The notes: generated from the letters alone by a model not told the origin. Positions 43,557 through 54,005 are shown, numbered from the stretch's first letter. The stretch: DNA of 64,000 nt from Saprospirales bacterium GYS_P2D (GCA_009833045.1 WUUP01000002.1:558001-622000); one strand, 5' to 3'. Numbers and translations are program-made.

Positions 43557-45920
43557 TTAGCTACCACACATGAGACACCCATCCTCCATAGTACAGCTCT
43601 CGCCTTCTACTACTTCCTGAGGTTGGATCTCATCTTTATTGACGTACTTCTGCTGATGTTTATCACTTAGCGTGAATTTGATCGGATCTACAGCAGCCTT
43701 AGATCTGAGATAATACATACCTGTCTTGAGACCTTTTTGCCATGCGTAGAAATGCATAGATGTAAGCTTTCCGAAGTTTGGATTCTCCACAAATAGATTA
43801 AGACTCTGCGACTGACATACATACGCCCCTCTATCTGCCGCCAGGTCAATGATGACCTTTTGGCTGATTTCCCAGACCGTCTTGTAGAGATCTTTTAGAT
43901 GCTGCGGCACATCGTCAAATGATTGTACCGATCCATTACTTGCCATTAGTCTTTCCTTCATTTCGTCATTCCATAGACCAGCTTTGATGAGGTCTTTTAG
44001 GAGATGTTTATTCACTATGATATACTCTCCAGAGAGTGTACGTCGGCTATAAATATTTGAGGTATAAGGCTCTATACATTCATTATTTCCTAATATCTGA
44101 GAGGTGCTGGCTGTCGGCATAGGTGCGAGTAGTAGACTATTTCGCATGCCGTGTTCTTTGATCTCAGCTTTCAGCTCATCCCAGTCATATCTATCACTTG
44201 GTGTCACATTCCATAGATCAAACTGTAGCTGACCTTGACTCGCTGGTGATCCTTCGAAAGTCTCATATGCCCCATCTCTCTTGGCTAATTCGCACGACTC
44301 GGTCACGGCTGCGTGATAAATCGTCTCGAATATATCCTTGTTCAACTGCTTAGCTCCAGGACTATCAAATGGCTGACGCATCAAGATAAAGGCATCTGCC
44401 AGCCCTTGTACTCCGATACCGATAGGACGATGTCTGAGATTAGACTTTTCTGCCTCCGGTACCGGATAGTAGTTGATGTTGATAATCTTATTGAGATTTC
44501 GAGTGATCACTCTCGTGATATCATGAAGTTTCTCAAAATTAAATACGCCTTTCTCTATAAACTTAGGTAGTGATATGGATGCAAGATTGCACACAGCCAC
44601 CTCATCAGGAGATGTATATTCTAAGATCTCAGTACAGAGATTACTTGATCGTATGGTCCCCAGATTCTTCTGGTTGGACTTTTCATTGCAGGCATCTTTG
44701 TAGAGGATGTATGGAGTACCAGTCTCTATCTGTGACTCCAGTACTGCAAACCATAGATCCTGCGCCTTGATCTTCTTACGAGCTCTCCCCTCCGCTTCAT
44801 AGCGACTATACAGCTCCTCAAATTTTGCACCATATGCGTCATCGAGTCCTGGTGCCTCATTAGGGCAGAATAAACTCCACTCCCCATCAGCTTTGACTCT
44901 TTTCATGAATAAATCTGAGATCCACAGTGCATAGAATAAGTCTCTGGCTCTCATTTCTTCCTTACCATGATTCTTTTTAAGCTCCAAGAAATCGAAGATA
45001 TCTGCATGCCATGGCTCGAGATAAATGGCGAATGCCCCCTTTCGCTTACCTCCACCTTGGTCTACATATCTGGCCGTATCGTTAAAAACCTTTAACATTG
45101 GGACCACTCCATTAGAGGTACCGCCAGTACCCTTGATGTATGATCCTTTTGCTCTGATATTGTGAATACTAAGGCCTATACCACCAGCGCTCTGTGATAT
45201 CTTAGCACATCTACTGAGCGTCTCAAATATCCCAGAAATACTATCATCTGTCATTGACAGCAAGAAACATGAACTCAGCTGCGGCTTAGGCGTACCAGCA
45301 TTAAATAGTGTCGGCGTAGCATGGATAAACCATTTCTCCGACATCAAATTATAAGTCTCCAGAGCAGCCTCAATATCGTCTCCATGTATTCCGATGGCAG
45401 CTCTCATCAGCATATGCTGCGGACGCTCAGCGATCTTGCCATCCATACGTAGTAGGTATGATCTCTCTAATGTCTTGAATCCGAAATAATCAAAATTATA
45501 ATCTCTATCATAAATGATAGCACTATCTATCCTATCCTTATACTTCTTGATCACTCTCAGCGTATCATCTGCTATCAGACCTGCAGGATCTCCCGTCTTA
45601 GGATCGATATAAGCATGTAGCGCTATCATCGTCTTTACGAATGACTTTTTGGTATTCTTATGAAGATTGGACACAGCTATCCGAGCAGCCAGCTGAGCAT
45701 AGTCTGGATGATTAGCTGCCATAGATGCTGCTGTCTCTGCTGCGAGATTATCCAGGTCTGTAGTCGCCACCCCGTCGTAGAGACCTTGGATTACTTTTTT
45801 GGCGATTTCTATCGCATCTACGTGGATCGGATCGAGACCATAGCACAGTTTTTTGACTCGTGCCGTGATCTTGTCAAAACTGACATTTTCCTTTTTACCA
45901 CTTCTTTTTACTACCTGCAT
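43557..45920 (-). CDS. nrdA: Ribonucleoside-diphosphate reductase, alpha subunit (class Ia)
   Basis: 787 residues. It reduces ribonucleotides to deoxyribonucleotides with NrdB. An N-terminal ATP cone (about 1-95) gives allosteric activity control. Active-site elements are LSSCFLL, NLCTEI (Asn-x-Cys-x-Glu) and VAVCNLAS, and the C-terminal redox pair is in [12 protein letters not shown]. The overall sequence and the CLMCGS tail are strikingly like eukaryotic R1, a subgroup (NrdAe) known in Bacteroidota. nrdB lies 115 bp upstream on the same strand, so nrdB-nrdA is probably one unit. Confidence 0.97.
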   Translation of the reverse strand: MQVVKRSGKKENVSFDKITARVKKLCYGLDPIHVDAIEIAKKVIQGLYDGVATTDLDNLAAETAASMAANHPDYAQLAARIAVSNLHKNTKKSFVKTMIALHAYIDPKTGDPAGLIADDTLRVIKKYKDRIDSAIIYDRDYNFDYFGFKTLERSYLLRMDGKIAERPQHMLMRAAIGIHGDDIEAALETYNLMSEKWFIHATPTLFNAGTPKPQLSSCFLLSMTDDSISGIFETLSRCAKISQSAGGIGLSIHNIRAKGSYIKGTGGTSNGVVPMLKVFNDTARYVDQGGGKRKGAFAIYLEPWHADIFDFLELKKNHGKEEMRARDLFYALWISDLFMKRVKADGEWSLFCPNEAPGLDDAYGAKFEELYSRYEAEGRARKKIKAQDLWFAVLESQIETGTPYILYKDACNEKSNQKNLGTIRSSNLCTEILEYTSPDEVAVCNLASISLPKFIEKGVFNFEKLHDITRVITRNLNKIININYYPVPEAEKSNLRHRPIGIGVQGLADAFILMRQPFDSPGAKQLNKDIFETIYHAAVTESCELAKRDGAYETFEGSPASQGQLQFDLWNVTPSDRYDWDELKAEIKEHGMRNSLLLAPMPTASTSQILGNNECIEPYTSNIYSRRTLSGEYIIVNKHLLKDLIKAGLWNDEMKERLMASNGSVQSFDDVPQHLKDLYKTVWEISQKVIIDLAADRGAYVCQSQSLNLFVENPNFGKLTSMHFYAWQKGLKTGMYYLRSKAAVDPIKFTLSDKHQQKYVNKDEIQPQEVVEGESCTMEDGCLMCGS

Positions 45921-46035
45921 AGTGAGTCTTTCTTAATAATTTTTGATTGTAAAGTGCAGAACTGACTGAGTTGGTGGTTGGTCTTAAGTGTCTGTCCCGC
46001 TTTTCTATTTATTTAATAGTCAATGAAATGAACAT

Positions 46036-47013
46036 CTAAAAGTCCTCATCCAAAGAGAATACCTGCTTGTCTTTATCAGCCATCACGCCTGCCTTCTGAT
46101 AGTCTCCTACTCTTTTTTCAAAAAAGTTAGTCTTACCTTGTAGCGATATGAGGTCCATCCATGGGAATGGATTTTCGACATTGTATACTTTACTATTACC
46201 CAGAGATAGTAATAGTCTGTCTGCCACAAACTCAATGTACTGACACATCAATTCAGCATTCATGCCAATCAATCCTACTGGGAGTGCATCTGATACAAAC
46301 TCCTTCTCTATATCCACCGCCTGTACAATAAGATTTTGAATGAGCTCTTTCGGGAGTTTATTTTGTATGTGCTGATTGTACAGTAAGCATGCGAAGTCAC
46401 AGTGCATACCCTCATCACGAGAGATCAGCTCATTACTGAATGACAGTCCAGGCATGAGTCCTCTCTTCTTGAGCCAGAAAATCGAACAGAACGAACCTGA
46501 AAAGAAAATCCCCTCTACTGCCGCAAAGGCGATGAGTCGCTCAGCGAATGAACCATTCTCGATCCATTCAAAAGCCCAATTAGCCTTCTTCTTGACACAA
46601 TCGAGGTGCTCTATGGCATTGAACAAATAATCCTTCTCTTTAGGATCATTGATATAAGTATCTATCAATAATGAATAGGTCTCACTATGGATATTCTCCA
46701 TCATGATCTGAAACCCATAGAAGAACTTCGCTTCAGTATATTGTACCTCGCTCACCATATTTTCTGCGAGATTTTCATTGACTATACCATCGCTGGCCGC
46801 AAAGAATGCCAATACATGCTTAATGAAGTGCCTTTCATTATCATTGAGCTTATTATTCCAGTCAGAGATATCTTGGTGTAGATCTATCTCCTCCGCCGTC
46901 CAAAAACTCGCTTCAGACTTCTTATAAAATGCCCAAATATCGTCGTGCTGGATAGGAAAAAGCACAAAACGATTTGGATTTTCTTGGAGGATGGGTTCAA
47001 TAATTTGCGACAT
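46036..47013 (-). CDS. nrdB: Ribonucleoside-diphosphate reductase, beta subunit (class Ia)
   Basis: 325 residues. It houses the di-iron site and tyrosyl radical. Ligand and radical residues are visible in [15 protein letters not shown]106, H109 and Tyr113 (E. coli E115, H118 and Y122), plus D44. [22 protein letters not shown] and [14 protein letters not shown] are near-identical to mammalian R2, and the tail ends FSLDEDF like human R2. It is short at the N-terminus compared with eukaryotic R2. The 350-bp region before it carries a cluster of DnaA-box-like sites. Confidence 0.97.
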   Translation of the reverse strand: MSQIIEPILQENPNRFVLFPIQHDDIWAFYKKSEASFWTAEEIDLHQDISDWNNKLNDNERHFIKHVLAFFAASDGIVNENLAENMVSEVQYTEAKFFYGFQIMMENIHSETYSLLIDTYINDPKEKDYLFNAIEHLDCVKKKANWAFEWIENGSFAERLIAFAAVEGIFFSGSFCSIFWLKKRGLMPGLSFSNELISRDEGMHCDFACLLYNQHIQNKLPKELIQNLIVQAVDIEKEFVSDALPVGLIGMNAELMCQYIEFVADRLLLSLGNSKVYNVENPFPWMDLISLQGKTNFFEKRVGDYQKAGVMADKDKQVFSLDEDF

Positions 47014-47223
47014 AGGTTCAATATTATTAATAGAGTTAACAGACTACATTCTCAGCCCACCTCTCGATGGATTGGGTCGGTCTGGATAATACTTTTTAAG
47101 TGGTCTACTAATGATGAATAGGAAGGGCAAAAAGTTTCCTCTTTGTTCTAATCTCTACCATTCAACGATCTATTGCAAATAAATGTAAAAAAGGCCTAAT
47201 GTGAAGCTGGTGTCACTTTTTAG

Positions 47224-47338
47224 TTATCCACACGATGTTGATAAAATCACTAACATATTATAAATCAGCGATATACGTATTGCGCAAGTGGCATCCGATG
47301 TGAATAACCATCACAAAATGTTGATAACCTGAGAATAA
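47224..47338. promoter_or_regulatory. Cluster of DnaA-box-like 9-mers upstream of nrdB
   Basis: Within the 353-bp gene-free region between corA and nrdB: TTATCCACA at 47224-47232 (perfect box, plus strand); TTATCAACA on the minus strand at 47236-47244 and again at 47319-47327 (one mismatch); TTATTCACA on the minus strand at 47299-47307 (fits TTWTNCACA); and TTATTCTCA on the minus strand at 47330-47338 (one mismatch). Two closely spaced pairs flank an AT-rich centre. DnaA control of nrd transcription is known in E. coli. A replication origin is the alternative reading. No other structure was seen in 47014-47223. Confidence 0.5.
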
Positions 47339-47366
47339 CAAATTATTGAAAAATGTAATTAATCCG

Positions 47367-48314
47367 CTATTTGGAGCTATTACGACGGAAAACCAAGATC
47401 AGTAAGAAGCCTAACAAGAGTGAGATGGCAATGATAATATAGAAGGCCCCAGGTGTATCTTTGAGGGGTAAATGTGCCAAGTTCATCCCGTAAAAACTGG
47501 CTACCAATGTAGGCACCATGAGTATGATCGTGATGATCGTGAGTTTATGGATGACTATGTTCAGATTATTAGATATGATCGATGCATAGGCCTCCATAGT
47601 ACCACTCAAGATATTGGTATGCACGTTAGCCATTTCGAGGGCCTGACTATTGTCGATGATGATATCCTCAAAAAGGTCTTGATATTCTTCATCATTTCGA
47701 ATACCTAGGAAATCGGACCGTCTCATTTTTTGATTGAGTAGATCATTATCACTGAGAGAGTTCATGAGATAGACTAATGACTTTTCGATACGGAGGAGCT
47801 GCTGTAGCTCTTTATTTCTACTCGAGTTGTAGAGCTCTTTTTCTATCAGATTTCGTTTGAGATTGAGTTTCTTAAGACCATCTAAAAACTGAAATACCGT
47901 CTGCTCAAATAATTGTAACACGAACTTTCGTTGATCCTTTGGGTCAAAGTTTTTAACCCTCCCTTTGAGAAATTTGGTAATTATGGCATTCTCCATAGCC
48001 GAGATAGTCAATATCCTATCTTCTAATAAAATCATACCTATCGGCGCAGTGATGTAGAGAGCATCACTTTCTTTTTCATCTGCATTGGGCACAGGAGTAT
48101 TGATCACTATAAGTCGGAGGCCATCCTCCCTCTCATATCTCGATCGTTCATCGATATCCAGTGAATCAGTCAAGAAATCTAAAGGAATATTTTCGAGCTG
48201 TGCGATGTACTCCAGCTCCGAATTGTCCAGTGGCGCTGAGACATGTATCCAGTCAGCCTGTGCTCTCTCTACCTCGACTATACCGGCTCCCTCCTTTTGA
48301 AAGTATTGAATCAT
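47367..48314 (-). CDS. corA: CorA-family magnesium/cobalt transporter
   Basis: 315 residues. A long cytoplasmic N-terminal funnel domain (about 1-250, with the coiled stalk helix) is followed by two C-terminal membrane helices. The signature YGMN (in FYGMNLAHLP, about 273-276) at the end of the first helix forms the pore entrance. Inner-membrane pentameric channel for Mg2+ and possibly other divalent ions. The C-terminus is basic (FRRNSSK), as usual. It has an exact -7 promoter about 75 bp upstream, divergent from yidC. Confidence 0.95.
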   Translation of the reverse strand: MIQYFQKEGAGIVEVERAQADWIHVSAPLDNSELEYIAQLENIPLDFLTDSLDIDERSRYEREDGLRLIVINTPVPNADEKESDALYITAPIGMILLEDRILTISAMENAIITKFLKGRVKNFDPKDQRKFVLQLFEQTVFQFLDGLKKLNLKRNLIEKELYNSSRNKELQQLLRIEKSLVYLMNSLSDNDLLNQKMRRSDFLGIRNDEEYQDLFEDIIIDNSQALEMANVHTNILSGTMEAYASIISNNLNIVIHKLTIITIILMVPTLVASFYGMNLAHLPLKDTPGAFYIIIAISLLLGFLLILVFRRNSSK

Positions 48315-48388
48315 AGCTTGGTCTATTATCGGTTATTCAATACATCAGACACCGCTGGCATCAGATAAGTTTTCTCTCGATTGAGCCA

Positions 48389-48396
48389 CAAAAATA
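48389..48396 (-). promoter_or_regulatory. -7 promoter element of corA
   Basis: The minus strand reads TATTTTTG, an exact TAnnTTTG, predicting a leader of about 68 nt before the corA ATG. Confidence 0.45.
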
Positions 48397-48522
48397 GTAT
48401 AGATATCAAAATGGTCTGTTATTTTTTCATAAATCAGCTCCCTATCAGCCGTTAGTATCCTACTCCATCCTACACTCATCTATGCTGCGCAGGAATTAAT
48501 CCAATAGAATGATCCAAAATTG

Positions 48523-48530
48523 TACCTTTG
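48523..48530 (+). promoter_or_regulatory. -7 promoter element of yidC
   Basis: TACCTTTG followed by CCC, an exact TAnnTTTG, predicting a start near 48537 and a leader of about 30 nt. Confidence 0.6.
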
Positions 48531-48565
48531 CCCGAATTTTGAAGAAAACCTGAAATCAGGATAGA

Positions 48566-50419
48566 ATGGAAAGAAATCAGATCATTGGATTTTCACTTAT
48601 CTTCTTATTGATCATGGCATGGAGCATATTCAATGCCCCTGAAGAAATCGAAGAAGTCCCCAATGAAGAAGTAGTAGAAAATACAACAGCTCCCGCTGCC
48701 GAGTCTACAGCCACTACCTCTACATATAACATCAATGCCAATAAAGATAGTCTCTCTGACGGCGAGCTCTCAATACTCAGAAATCAATATGACCTATTCG
48801 CTCCAGCGGCAGTAGGCGCAGTATCAGAGACGACCATAGAAAATAGCAAAATGAAAGTGACCATCTCCAATAAAGGGGGACAGATCACCGCTATCGAGCT
48901 AAAAGATCACTTCAAAATCTGGGAAGATGAAAACGGTGAAGACAAAAAATCACTGGTACAGCTCCTCGAGGACCAGAAAAACGAAATCAACTATAAACTG
49001 ACTGTCAATGGTCGTCAAGTCAATACCAAAGATCTATTCTTTGATGTAGAGAAAAAAGGTAGCACTGGGGCTAATCTCATCTTAAATGGTGAGAATGGTG
49101 CGACTTTCGTCCAAGAGTATAGTCTTGAGACTGATAGCTATCACATCAGCTATCGCCTCGTATCTCAAGGACTCAACGGAGTCCTCAATGAAGCCACCCT
49201 CGAGATCCAAAACTATTTGGATCAAATCGAGAAAAATGTAATGTTTGAAAAGCGCTACTCGACTGTCTACTTCAAAGAAAAAGGAGACGACTCTGACTTC
49301 TGTAGCTGTACAGCAGACGATATAGAAGATGAGCAAGATAAATCTATTGAATGGTTTTCCTTTGCTAATCAGTTTTTCAATACATCATATATTACAAAAG
49401 ACGCCAGCTTTGACGGTCTGATCGCCTCTACAGAGATGATGGAGGACGCCACAGGCAATCTAAAACTGACAACTGCTACCGCAGGGATACCGCTCAATGG
49501 CAATGGCTCGTTTGATATGACTATCTATGCGGGACCCAATGAGTATCAGAATCTTAAGGCCTTCAATAATGATCTCCAAGAAGTGATCCCATTTGGACGC
49601 AGCATCTTTGGAGATATTAATCGTGTATTCATCAGACCATTCTTTGACTGGTTGACAGGATTCGTAAGTAGTAAGGGATTAGTGATCATCCTATTGATAT
49701 TCATCATCAAGATGGCGCTCTACCCACTCACCTACAAGATGCTCCACTCACAGGCTAAAATGGGCGTACTTAAACCTCAGATAGCTGGACTGAAGGACAA
49801 GTATAAAGATGATGCTCAAAAGCAGCAGATGGAGACTATGAAGATCTATCGTGAATATGGTGTCAATCCTATGGGAGGATGTATGCCGATGGTCATCCAG
49901 ATGCCGATCTGGTATGCACTCTTTAGGTTTTTCCCAGCCTCTATCACTTTCAGACAGGAGCCTTTCCTTTGGGCTAAGGATCTATCGTCATACGATGCAT
50001 TCATCCAGCTACCATTTGATATTCCTGGATTTGGTGGGCATTTGAGTTTATTCACCGTACTATGGGCAGTGACTACGGTCATCTACACCTACTATAATAT
50101 GCGCCACATGGATATGACGGCTAATCCTGCTATGAAATATGTGCAGTATCTCATGCCGCTGATGTTCTTTGTATTTTTCAATAATTATGCATCAGGTTTG
50201 ACGTGCTACATGTTTTTCTCTAATCTCATCAATATTGCACAGACTGTCATCACTAAGAAGTTTGTATTTGATGATGAAAAGATCCTGAAAGAGCTGAATA
50301 TCAAGAAGGCGAAACCAAAGAAAAAGGGAGGATTTCAGGCTCGTCTGGAAGAAGCGATGAAGCAACAGCAGAAAATACAGGAACAGAAGGCCTCACAAGA
50401 GCGCAAGAAGAAAAAATAA
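48566..50419 (+). CDS. yidC: Membrane protein insertase YidC
   Basis: 617 residues, the long Gram-negative type. An N-terminal membrane anchor (about 6-22), a large periplasmic beta domain (about 80-350) and the conserved C-terminal insertase core follow (about 370-580, with GLVIILLIFIIKMALYPLT, MGGCMPMVIQMPIWYALF and the last helices), ending in a Lys/Gln-rich tail. It inserts inner-membrane proteins alone or with Sec. A C-P residue pair appears in GGCMP, as in many Bacteroidota. It is followed 45 bp later by gpsA on the same strand. Confidence 0.97.
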   Translation: MERNQIIGFSLIFLLIMAWSIFNAPEEIEEVPNEEVVENTTAPAAESTATTSTYNINANKDSLSDGELSILRNQYDLFAPAAVGAVSETTIENSKMKVTISNKGGQITAIELKDHFKIWEDENGEDKKSLVQLLEDQKNEINYKLTVNGRQVNTKDLFFDVEKKGSTGANLILNGENGATFVQEYSLETDSYHISYRLVSQGLNGVLNEATLEIQNYLDQIEKNVMFEKRYSTVYFKEKGDDSDFCSCTADDIEDEQDKSIEWFSFANQFFNTSYITKDASFDGLIASTEMMEDATGNLKLTTATAGIPLNGNGSFDMTIYAGPNEYQNLKAFNNDLQEVIPFGRSIFGDINRVFIRPFFDWLTGFVSSKGLVIILLIFIIKMALYPLTYKMLHSQAKMGVLKPQIAGLKDKYKDDAQKQQMETMKIYREYGVNPMGGCMPMVIQMPIWYALFRFFPASITFRQEPFLWAKDLSSYDAFIQLPFDIPGFGGHLSLFTVLWAVTTVIYTYYNMRHMDMTANPAMKYVQYLMPLMFFVFFNNYASGLTCYMFFSNLINIAQTVITKKFVFDDEKILKELNIKKAKPKKKGGFQARLEEAMKQQQKIQEQKASQERKKKK

Positions 50420-50464
50420 TCGTGATATCTTAGGCATCATGATAGATCTCATAGCTTGTCTCAT

Positions 50465-51508
50465 ATGATCCCGCAGACCATAGGTATTATCGGTGGTGGC
50501 AAATTTGGATTAGCTATAGCTAAACTACTCTCGCCTACTGTAGATGTACTACTCTACAGTAGACGCACGTCTCTGACCGATAGCATCAATGCTGATCACA
50601 GCTATCGAGATATCACATTCTCTGATAATGTACGAGGGACTAATGATCTCAAATCAGTCTGTCAGCGCTGTCGGACGATCTATATCGTGACCAGCTCCGT
50701 ACATCTGCGCAAAGTCACTCATGAGATGGCTCCCTATCTATCACCTGAGCATATCCTCATACATGGGACTAAAGGCTTTGACCTCCTACCTTATGAGATC
50801 GAAGATCCCAATGCTATACACTCTCAGATCAGTTTTTCAGATATCAAGACGATGAGTGAGGTCATACTCGAGGAGACGGATGTCATCCGAGTGGGAGCAA
50901 TATGTGGCCCAAATTTGGCAGCTGAAATCATCGAAGGACTCCCTACGGCCACAGTCATCGCCAGTGAGTATGATGAAGTCATCAAGAAGTGTCGGGATCT
51001 ACTGACAGGACCCAGTTTTTTCGTGTTTGGATCCTATGATCTACGTGGCGCAGAGCTCGCTGGTGCACTCAAAAATGTCATCGCCATTGCCTCTGGAATA
51101 CTCAAAGGTCGTCAGCTGGGCAAGAACGCAGAGGCCATGCTCATCACTAAAGGTCTGTCAGAAATCATTAAAATCGCTGAAGTCATGGGTGGTAGCTACG
51201 AGGCATTTCTCGGGACAGCAGGTATCGGAGATCTGATAGCCACCGCTACCTCAGAGAAAAGCCGAAACTTCTCCTGTGGAATGCGTATCGCTCAGGGCGA
51301 AAAAACAGAAGATATCGTAGCATCCATGGATGAAGTAGTCGAGGGCCTAAGATCGCTCAAGATCGCACATCATATCATCAAGCGCTACCGTATCGTAGCT
51401 CCCATCATCAGTAGCATCTACTCTATCATCTATGAGGATAGCGATATCGAGTTTAGCATTAATAAGCTGATGAGATTTCCCTATGCATCAGACGTCGACT
51501 TCTTATGA
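50465..51508 (+). CDS. gpsA: Glycerol-3-phosphate dehydrogenase [NAD(P)+]
   Basis: 347 residues from the ATG at 50465. A TTG three codons earlier (50456) is less likely. It reduces dihydroxyacetone phosphate to sn-glycerol 3-phosphate for phospholipids. The Rossmann motif is IGIIGGGKFGLAIAKLL (about 5-21). GPNLAAEI and the catalytic lysine region ELAGALKNVIAIASGI, then LGTAGIGDLIATATSEKSRN, are all in place. Probably cotranscribed with yidC, linking membrane protein insertion and lipid precursor supply. Confidence 0.95.
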   Translation: MIPQTIGIIGGGKFGLAIAKLLSPTVDVLLYSRRTSLTDSINADHSYRDITFSDNVRGTNDLKSVCQRCRTIYIVTSSVHLRKVTHEMAPYLSPEHILIHGTKGFDLLPYEIEDPNAIHSQISFSDIKTMSEVILEETDVIRVGAICGPNLAAEIIEGLPTATVIASEYDEVIKKCRDLLTGPSFFVFGSYDLRGAELAGALKNVIAIASGILKGRQLGKNAEAMLITKGLSEIIKIAEVMGGSYEAFLGTAGIGDLIATATSEKSRNFSCGMRIAQGEKTEDIVASMDEVVEGLRSLKIAHHIIKRYRIVAPIISSIYSIIYEDSDIEFSINKLMRFPYASDVDFL

Positions 51509-51608
51509 GATGGCCCATCCTTTATGTTGATTTCTTATCAGCGGTAGGACATTCATCTGATCTGTGATAGTTATATATTTATGTTTTTTAAAATATATAA
51601 GACTTGAG

Positions 51609-52856
51609 ATGATAGAGAAGATTACCTGTCCTAACTGTGATCACAGATTTGATATAGAGAGTGTATTGGCGAGTGATCTCAAAAAGCAACAGGCAAAAGA
51701 GCTCGCCGTGATCAAGCAGCAGATGCAGGTCGAGCAAAATCAACGACTCCGCCAACTGGAGGAGGATCGAAAACAGTTTGAGCAAAAGAAACAACGAGAG
51801 AATGAGCTATTCATGCAAAAGCTCGAAAAGGAAAAGAAGCAAATAGCCGAAAGTCTAAAGACTAAAATAGCTGAAGACTACAAGACTCAAATAGAACTTC
51901 AAAATAAAGAGCTCCTCGAATCTCAGTCCAAAATAAAAGCTCTGCAGTCAAAAGAGTTGGAGCTCATGCAAATGCAGCGCAAAATGGACCAAATGCTACA
52001 GCAAAAAGAGATCGACTTACAAAAGAAAATGATCGAAGAGCGTGGCAAGATCCAAGAAGAACTCCAAAAACAACTCAGTCAAGAAATGGAGCTCAAAATG
52101 CTGGAGAAAGACAAAAAGCTGGAAGATCAGCACAAGCTAATAGAAGAACTCAAACGAAAGTCCGAACAAGGATCTATGCAACTCCAAGGTGAAATCCAAG
52201 AGCTGGCGATAGAAGAGTACCTAAAATACCAATTCCCCTTTGACCAAATCGAAGAGGTCAAAAAGGGACAAGTGGGAGCCGACACCCTACAGGTCGTGAT
52301 CAATAGTCATCAGGAAGTCTGTGGGCGCATCGTATATGAGTCTAAGCGTACCAAGAGCTTCTCTAATGAATGGATCAAAAAGCTAAAGATCGATCAACAG
52401 CGCATCAAGGCAGATATAGCCGTGATCGTCACAGAGACTATGCCAAAGGATATGAAAGGCTTCGGTGAGATGGATGGCATCTGGGTATGTTCTTTTGAGG
52501 ACTTCAAGAGTCTCTGTGCAGTGCTGAGACATATACTGCTGAGGACAGCAGCAGTGCAGACTGCGCAAGAAAACAAAGGAGATAAAATGGAATTTCTCTA
52601 TAATTACTTGACGGGCGGCGAATTCAAAATGCAGCTCATGAGCATCGTCGATAGTCATAAGACTATGAAAGATGATCTCGATAGAGAAAAACGCTCTATG
52701 ATGGGTCACTGGAAGAAAAGAGAAAAACAACTCGATGTAGTCATCGAAAATGCAGTAAACATGTACGGTAGCATCAAGGGCATCGCAGGTAGTAGCCTAC
52801 CCAATATCGATAGTCTCGAACTACCCGAAGCCGATGATATCGGCCAATTGATATAA
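51609..52856 (+). CDS. DUF2130 protein: coiled coil plus nuclease-like domain
   Basis: 415 residues from the ATG at 51609. An earlier in-frame start (51564) adds 15 hydrophobic residues that hide the CPNC motif. The N-terminus has a CxxC knuckle (ITCPNCDHRFDIE), then a very long Gln/Lys/Glu-rich coiled coil (about 20-195). The C-terminal domain (about 200-330) has E203, D225 and E244-S-K246 in the order of a PD-(D/E)xK nuclease core. DUF2130 has been proposed to be restriction-endonuclease-like. The activity and substrate are unproven. No methylase or defence genes are adjacent, but an uncharacterised membrane coiled-coil protein follows. Confidence 0.8.
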   Translation: MIEKITCPNCDHRFDIESVLASDLKKQQAKELAVIKQQMQVEQNQRLRQLEEDRKQFEQKKQRENELFMQKLEKEKKQIAESLKTKIAEDYKTQIELQNKELLESQSKIKALQSKELELMQMQRKMDQMLQQKEIDLQKKMIEERGKIQEELQKQLSQEMELKMLEKDKKLEDQHKLIEELKRKSEQGSMQLQGEIQELAIEEYLKYQFPFDQIEEVKKGQVGADTLQVVINSHQEVCGRIVYESKRTKSFSNEWIKKLKIDQQRIKADIAVIVTETMPKDMKGFGEMDGIWVCSFEDFKSLCAVLRHILLRTAAVQTAQENKGDKMEFLYNYLTGGEFKMQLMSIVDSHKTMKDDLDREKRSMMGHWKKREKQLDVVIENAVNMYGSIKGIAGSSLPNIDSLELPEADDIGQLI

Positions 52857-52970
52857 TAAATCCAAGAATTAATCGAATGGGATGAACCCTTAGATAAATA
52901 ATTTCGGTTTTACAGATTGAAATGAGATATTTAATTCGCTTTTAATAACTATAACCATAGACAAAACGAC

Positions 52971-53990
52971 ATGGCAGATTTTTCGAGTGTAGATAATATG
53001 ACGACTAAGCCAAAATCTTTTTGGTCTCGACCAGAAGGAGTGACAGGCACCATATTTTTATTAGCCATATTAGGAGGCGTAGGATACCTATTAGCTACGA
53101 GTATCGGCGCTATTATAGCATTTACCTCATCATTATTAGGATTGGTCGTGACTATATTAGTCCTGGCTGCGATCGTATACATGGTCCTCGACCCTAAGAT
53201 GAGAGCCTTAGTAGGCTACATGTATAAGAGCATCATGCGCAAGATCACAGGGATGTTCGTCACGATAGATCCAATCGGTATACTCAAAAACTATATCGAC
53301 GATCTCGCTGACAATCTCAAGAAGATGGGCAAGCAAATCGGCAATCTAAGAGGCCAAATGCGCAAGCTCAAAACTATCATGACTGATAATAATAAAGATA
53401 TCGAGCAAAATATGCTCATGGCTCGTAAGGCTAAGCAAATGGGTAATGAAAAACAACTCATGCTCGCCAGTCGCAAAGCAGCTCGACTCAAAGAAAGCAA
53501 CGAAAAATACGAAGCTTTACATAGCAAGATGAGCATCCTCTACAAGGTACTCACTAAAATGTACTCTAACTCAGAGATCCTACTCGAAGACACTAAAGAT
53601 CAGGTGAAAGTGAAAGAGCAGGAAAGAAAAGCAATCCGTACCTCTCACTCTGCTATGAAATCAGCGATGAATATTATCTCGGGTAATAGTGACAAGAGAG
53701 CAATGTTTGATCAGGCAATGGAGGTAATCGCAGACGATGTCGCCAATAAGGTGGGCGAAATGGAGCAGTTCATGGAGCTATCGTCTAACTTCATGGAGTC
53801 TGTAGATCTCCAGAATGGAATGTTTGAAGAGCAAGGTCTAAAGATGCTCGCTGAGTATGAAAAGAAAAGCTCTATCCTACTCCTCGGCGGCAAAGAACAG
53901 CTGGATGATGACACCCTCGATCTACAAGAGTACCAAAGAGAAAAAGAGAAAATCGTCAAAGACTCTGACTACAGCAGCCTGTTTGACTAA
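52971..53990 (+). CDS. Unrecognised membrane-anchored coiled-coil protein
   Basis: 339 residues. I do not recognise a family. Two adjacent membrane helices at about 25-43 and 45-72 are followed by a short basic segment (RALVGYMYKSIMRKITG). A roughly 230-residue highly charged, helical, probably coiled-coil region follows (about 105-320), rich in Met, Lys and Glu. The C-terminus is acidic (DSDYSSLFD). The helical part recalls PspA/ESCRT-III-like or SMC-like rods in general character, but no diagnostic motif is visible. It follows the DUF2130 gene by 114 bp on the same strand, so the two could be functionally linked. Confidence 0.7.
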   Translation: MADFSSVDNMTTKPKSFWSRPEGVTGTIFLLAILGGVGYLLATSIGAIIAFTSSLLGLVVTILVLAAIVYMVLDPKMRALVGYMYKSIMRKITGMFVTIDPIGILKNYIDDLADNLKKMGKQIGNLRGQMRKLKTIMTDNNKDIEQNMLMARKAKQMGNEKQLMLASRKAARLKESNEKYEALHSKMSILYKVLTKMYSNSEILLEDTKDQVKVKEQERKAIRTSHSAMKSAMNIISGNSDKRAMFDQAMEVIADDVANKVGEMEQFMELSSNFMESVDLQNGMFEEQGLKMLAEYEKKSSILLLGGKEQLDDDTLDLQEYQREKEKIVKDSDYSSLFD

Positions 53991-54005
53991 ATCTTTGATG
54001 AGATA

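Noticed and set aside
51609-53990. Restriction-modification or defence island at the DUF2130 gene
   Set aside because: The nuclease-like core is suggestive, but no methyltransferase, ATPase, reverse transcriptase or mobile gene is adjacent. Kept only as an open finding.
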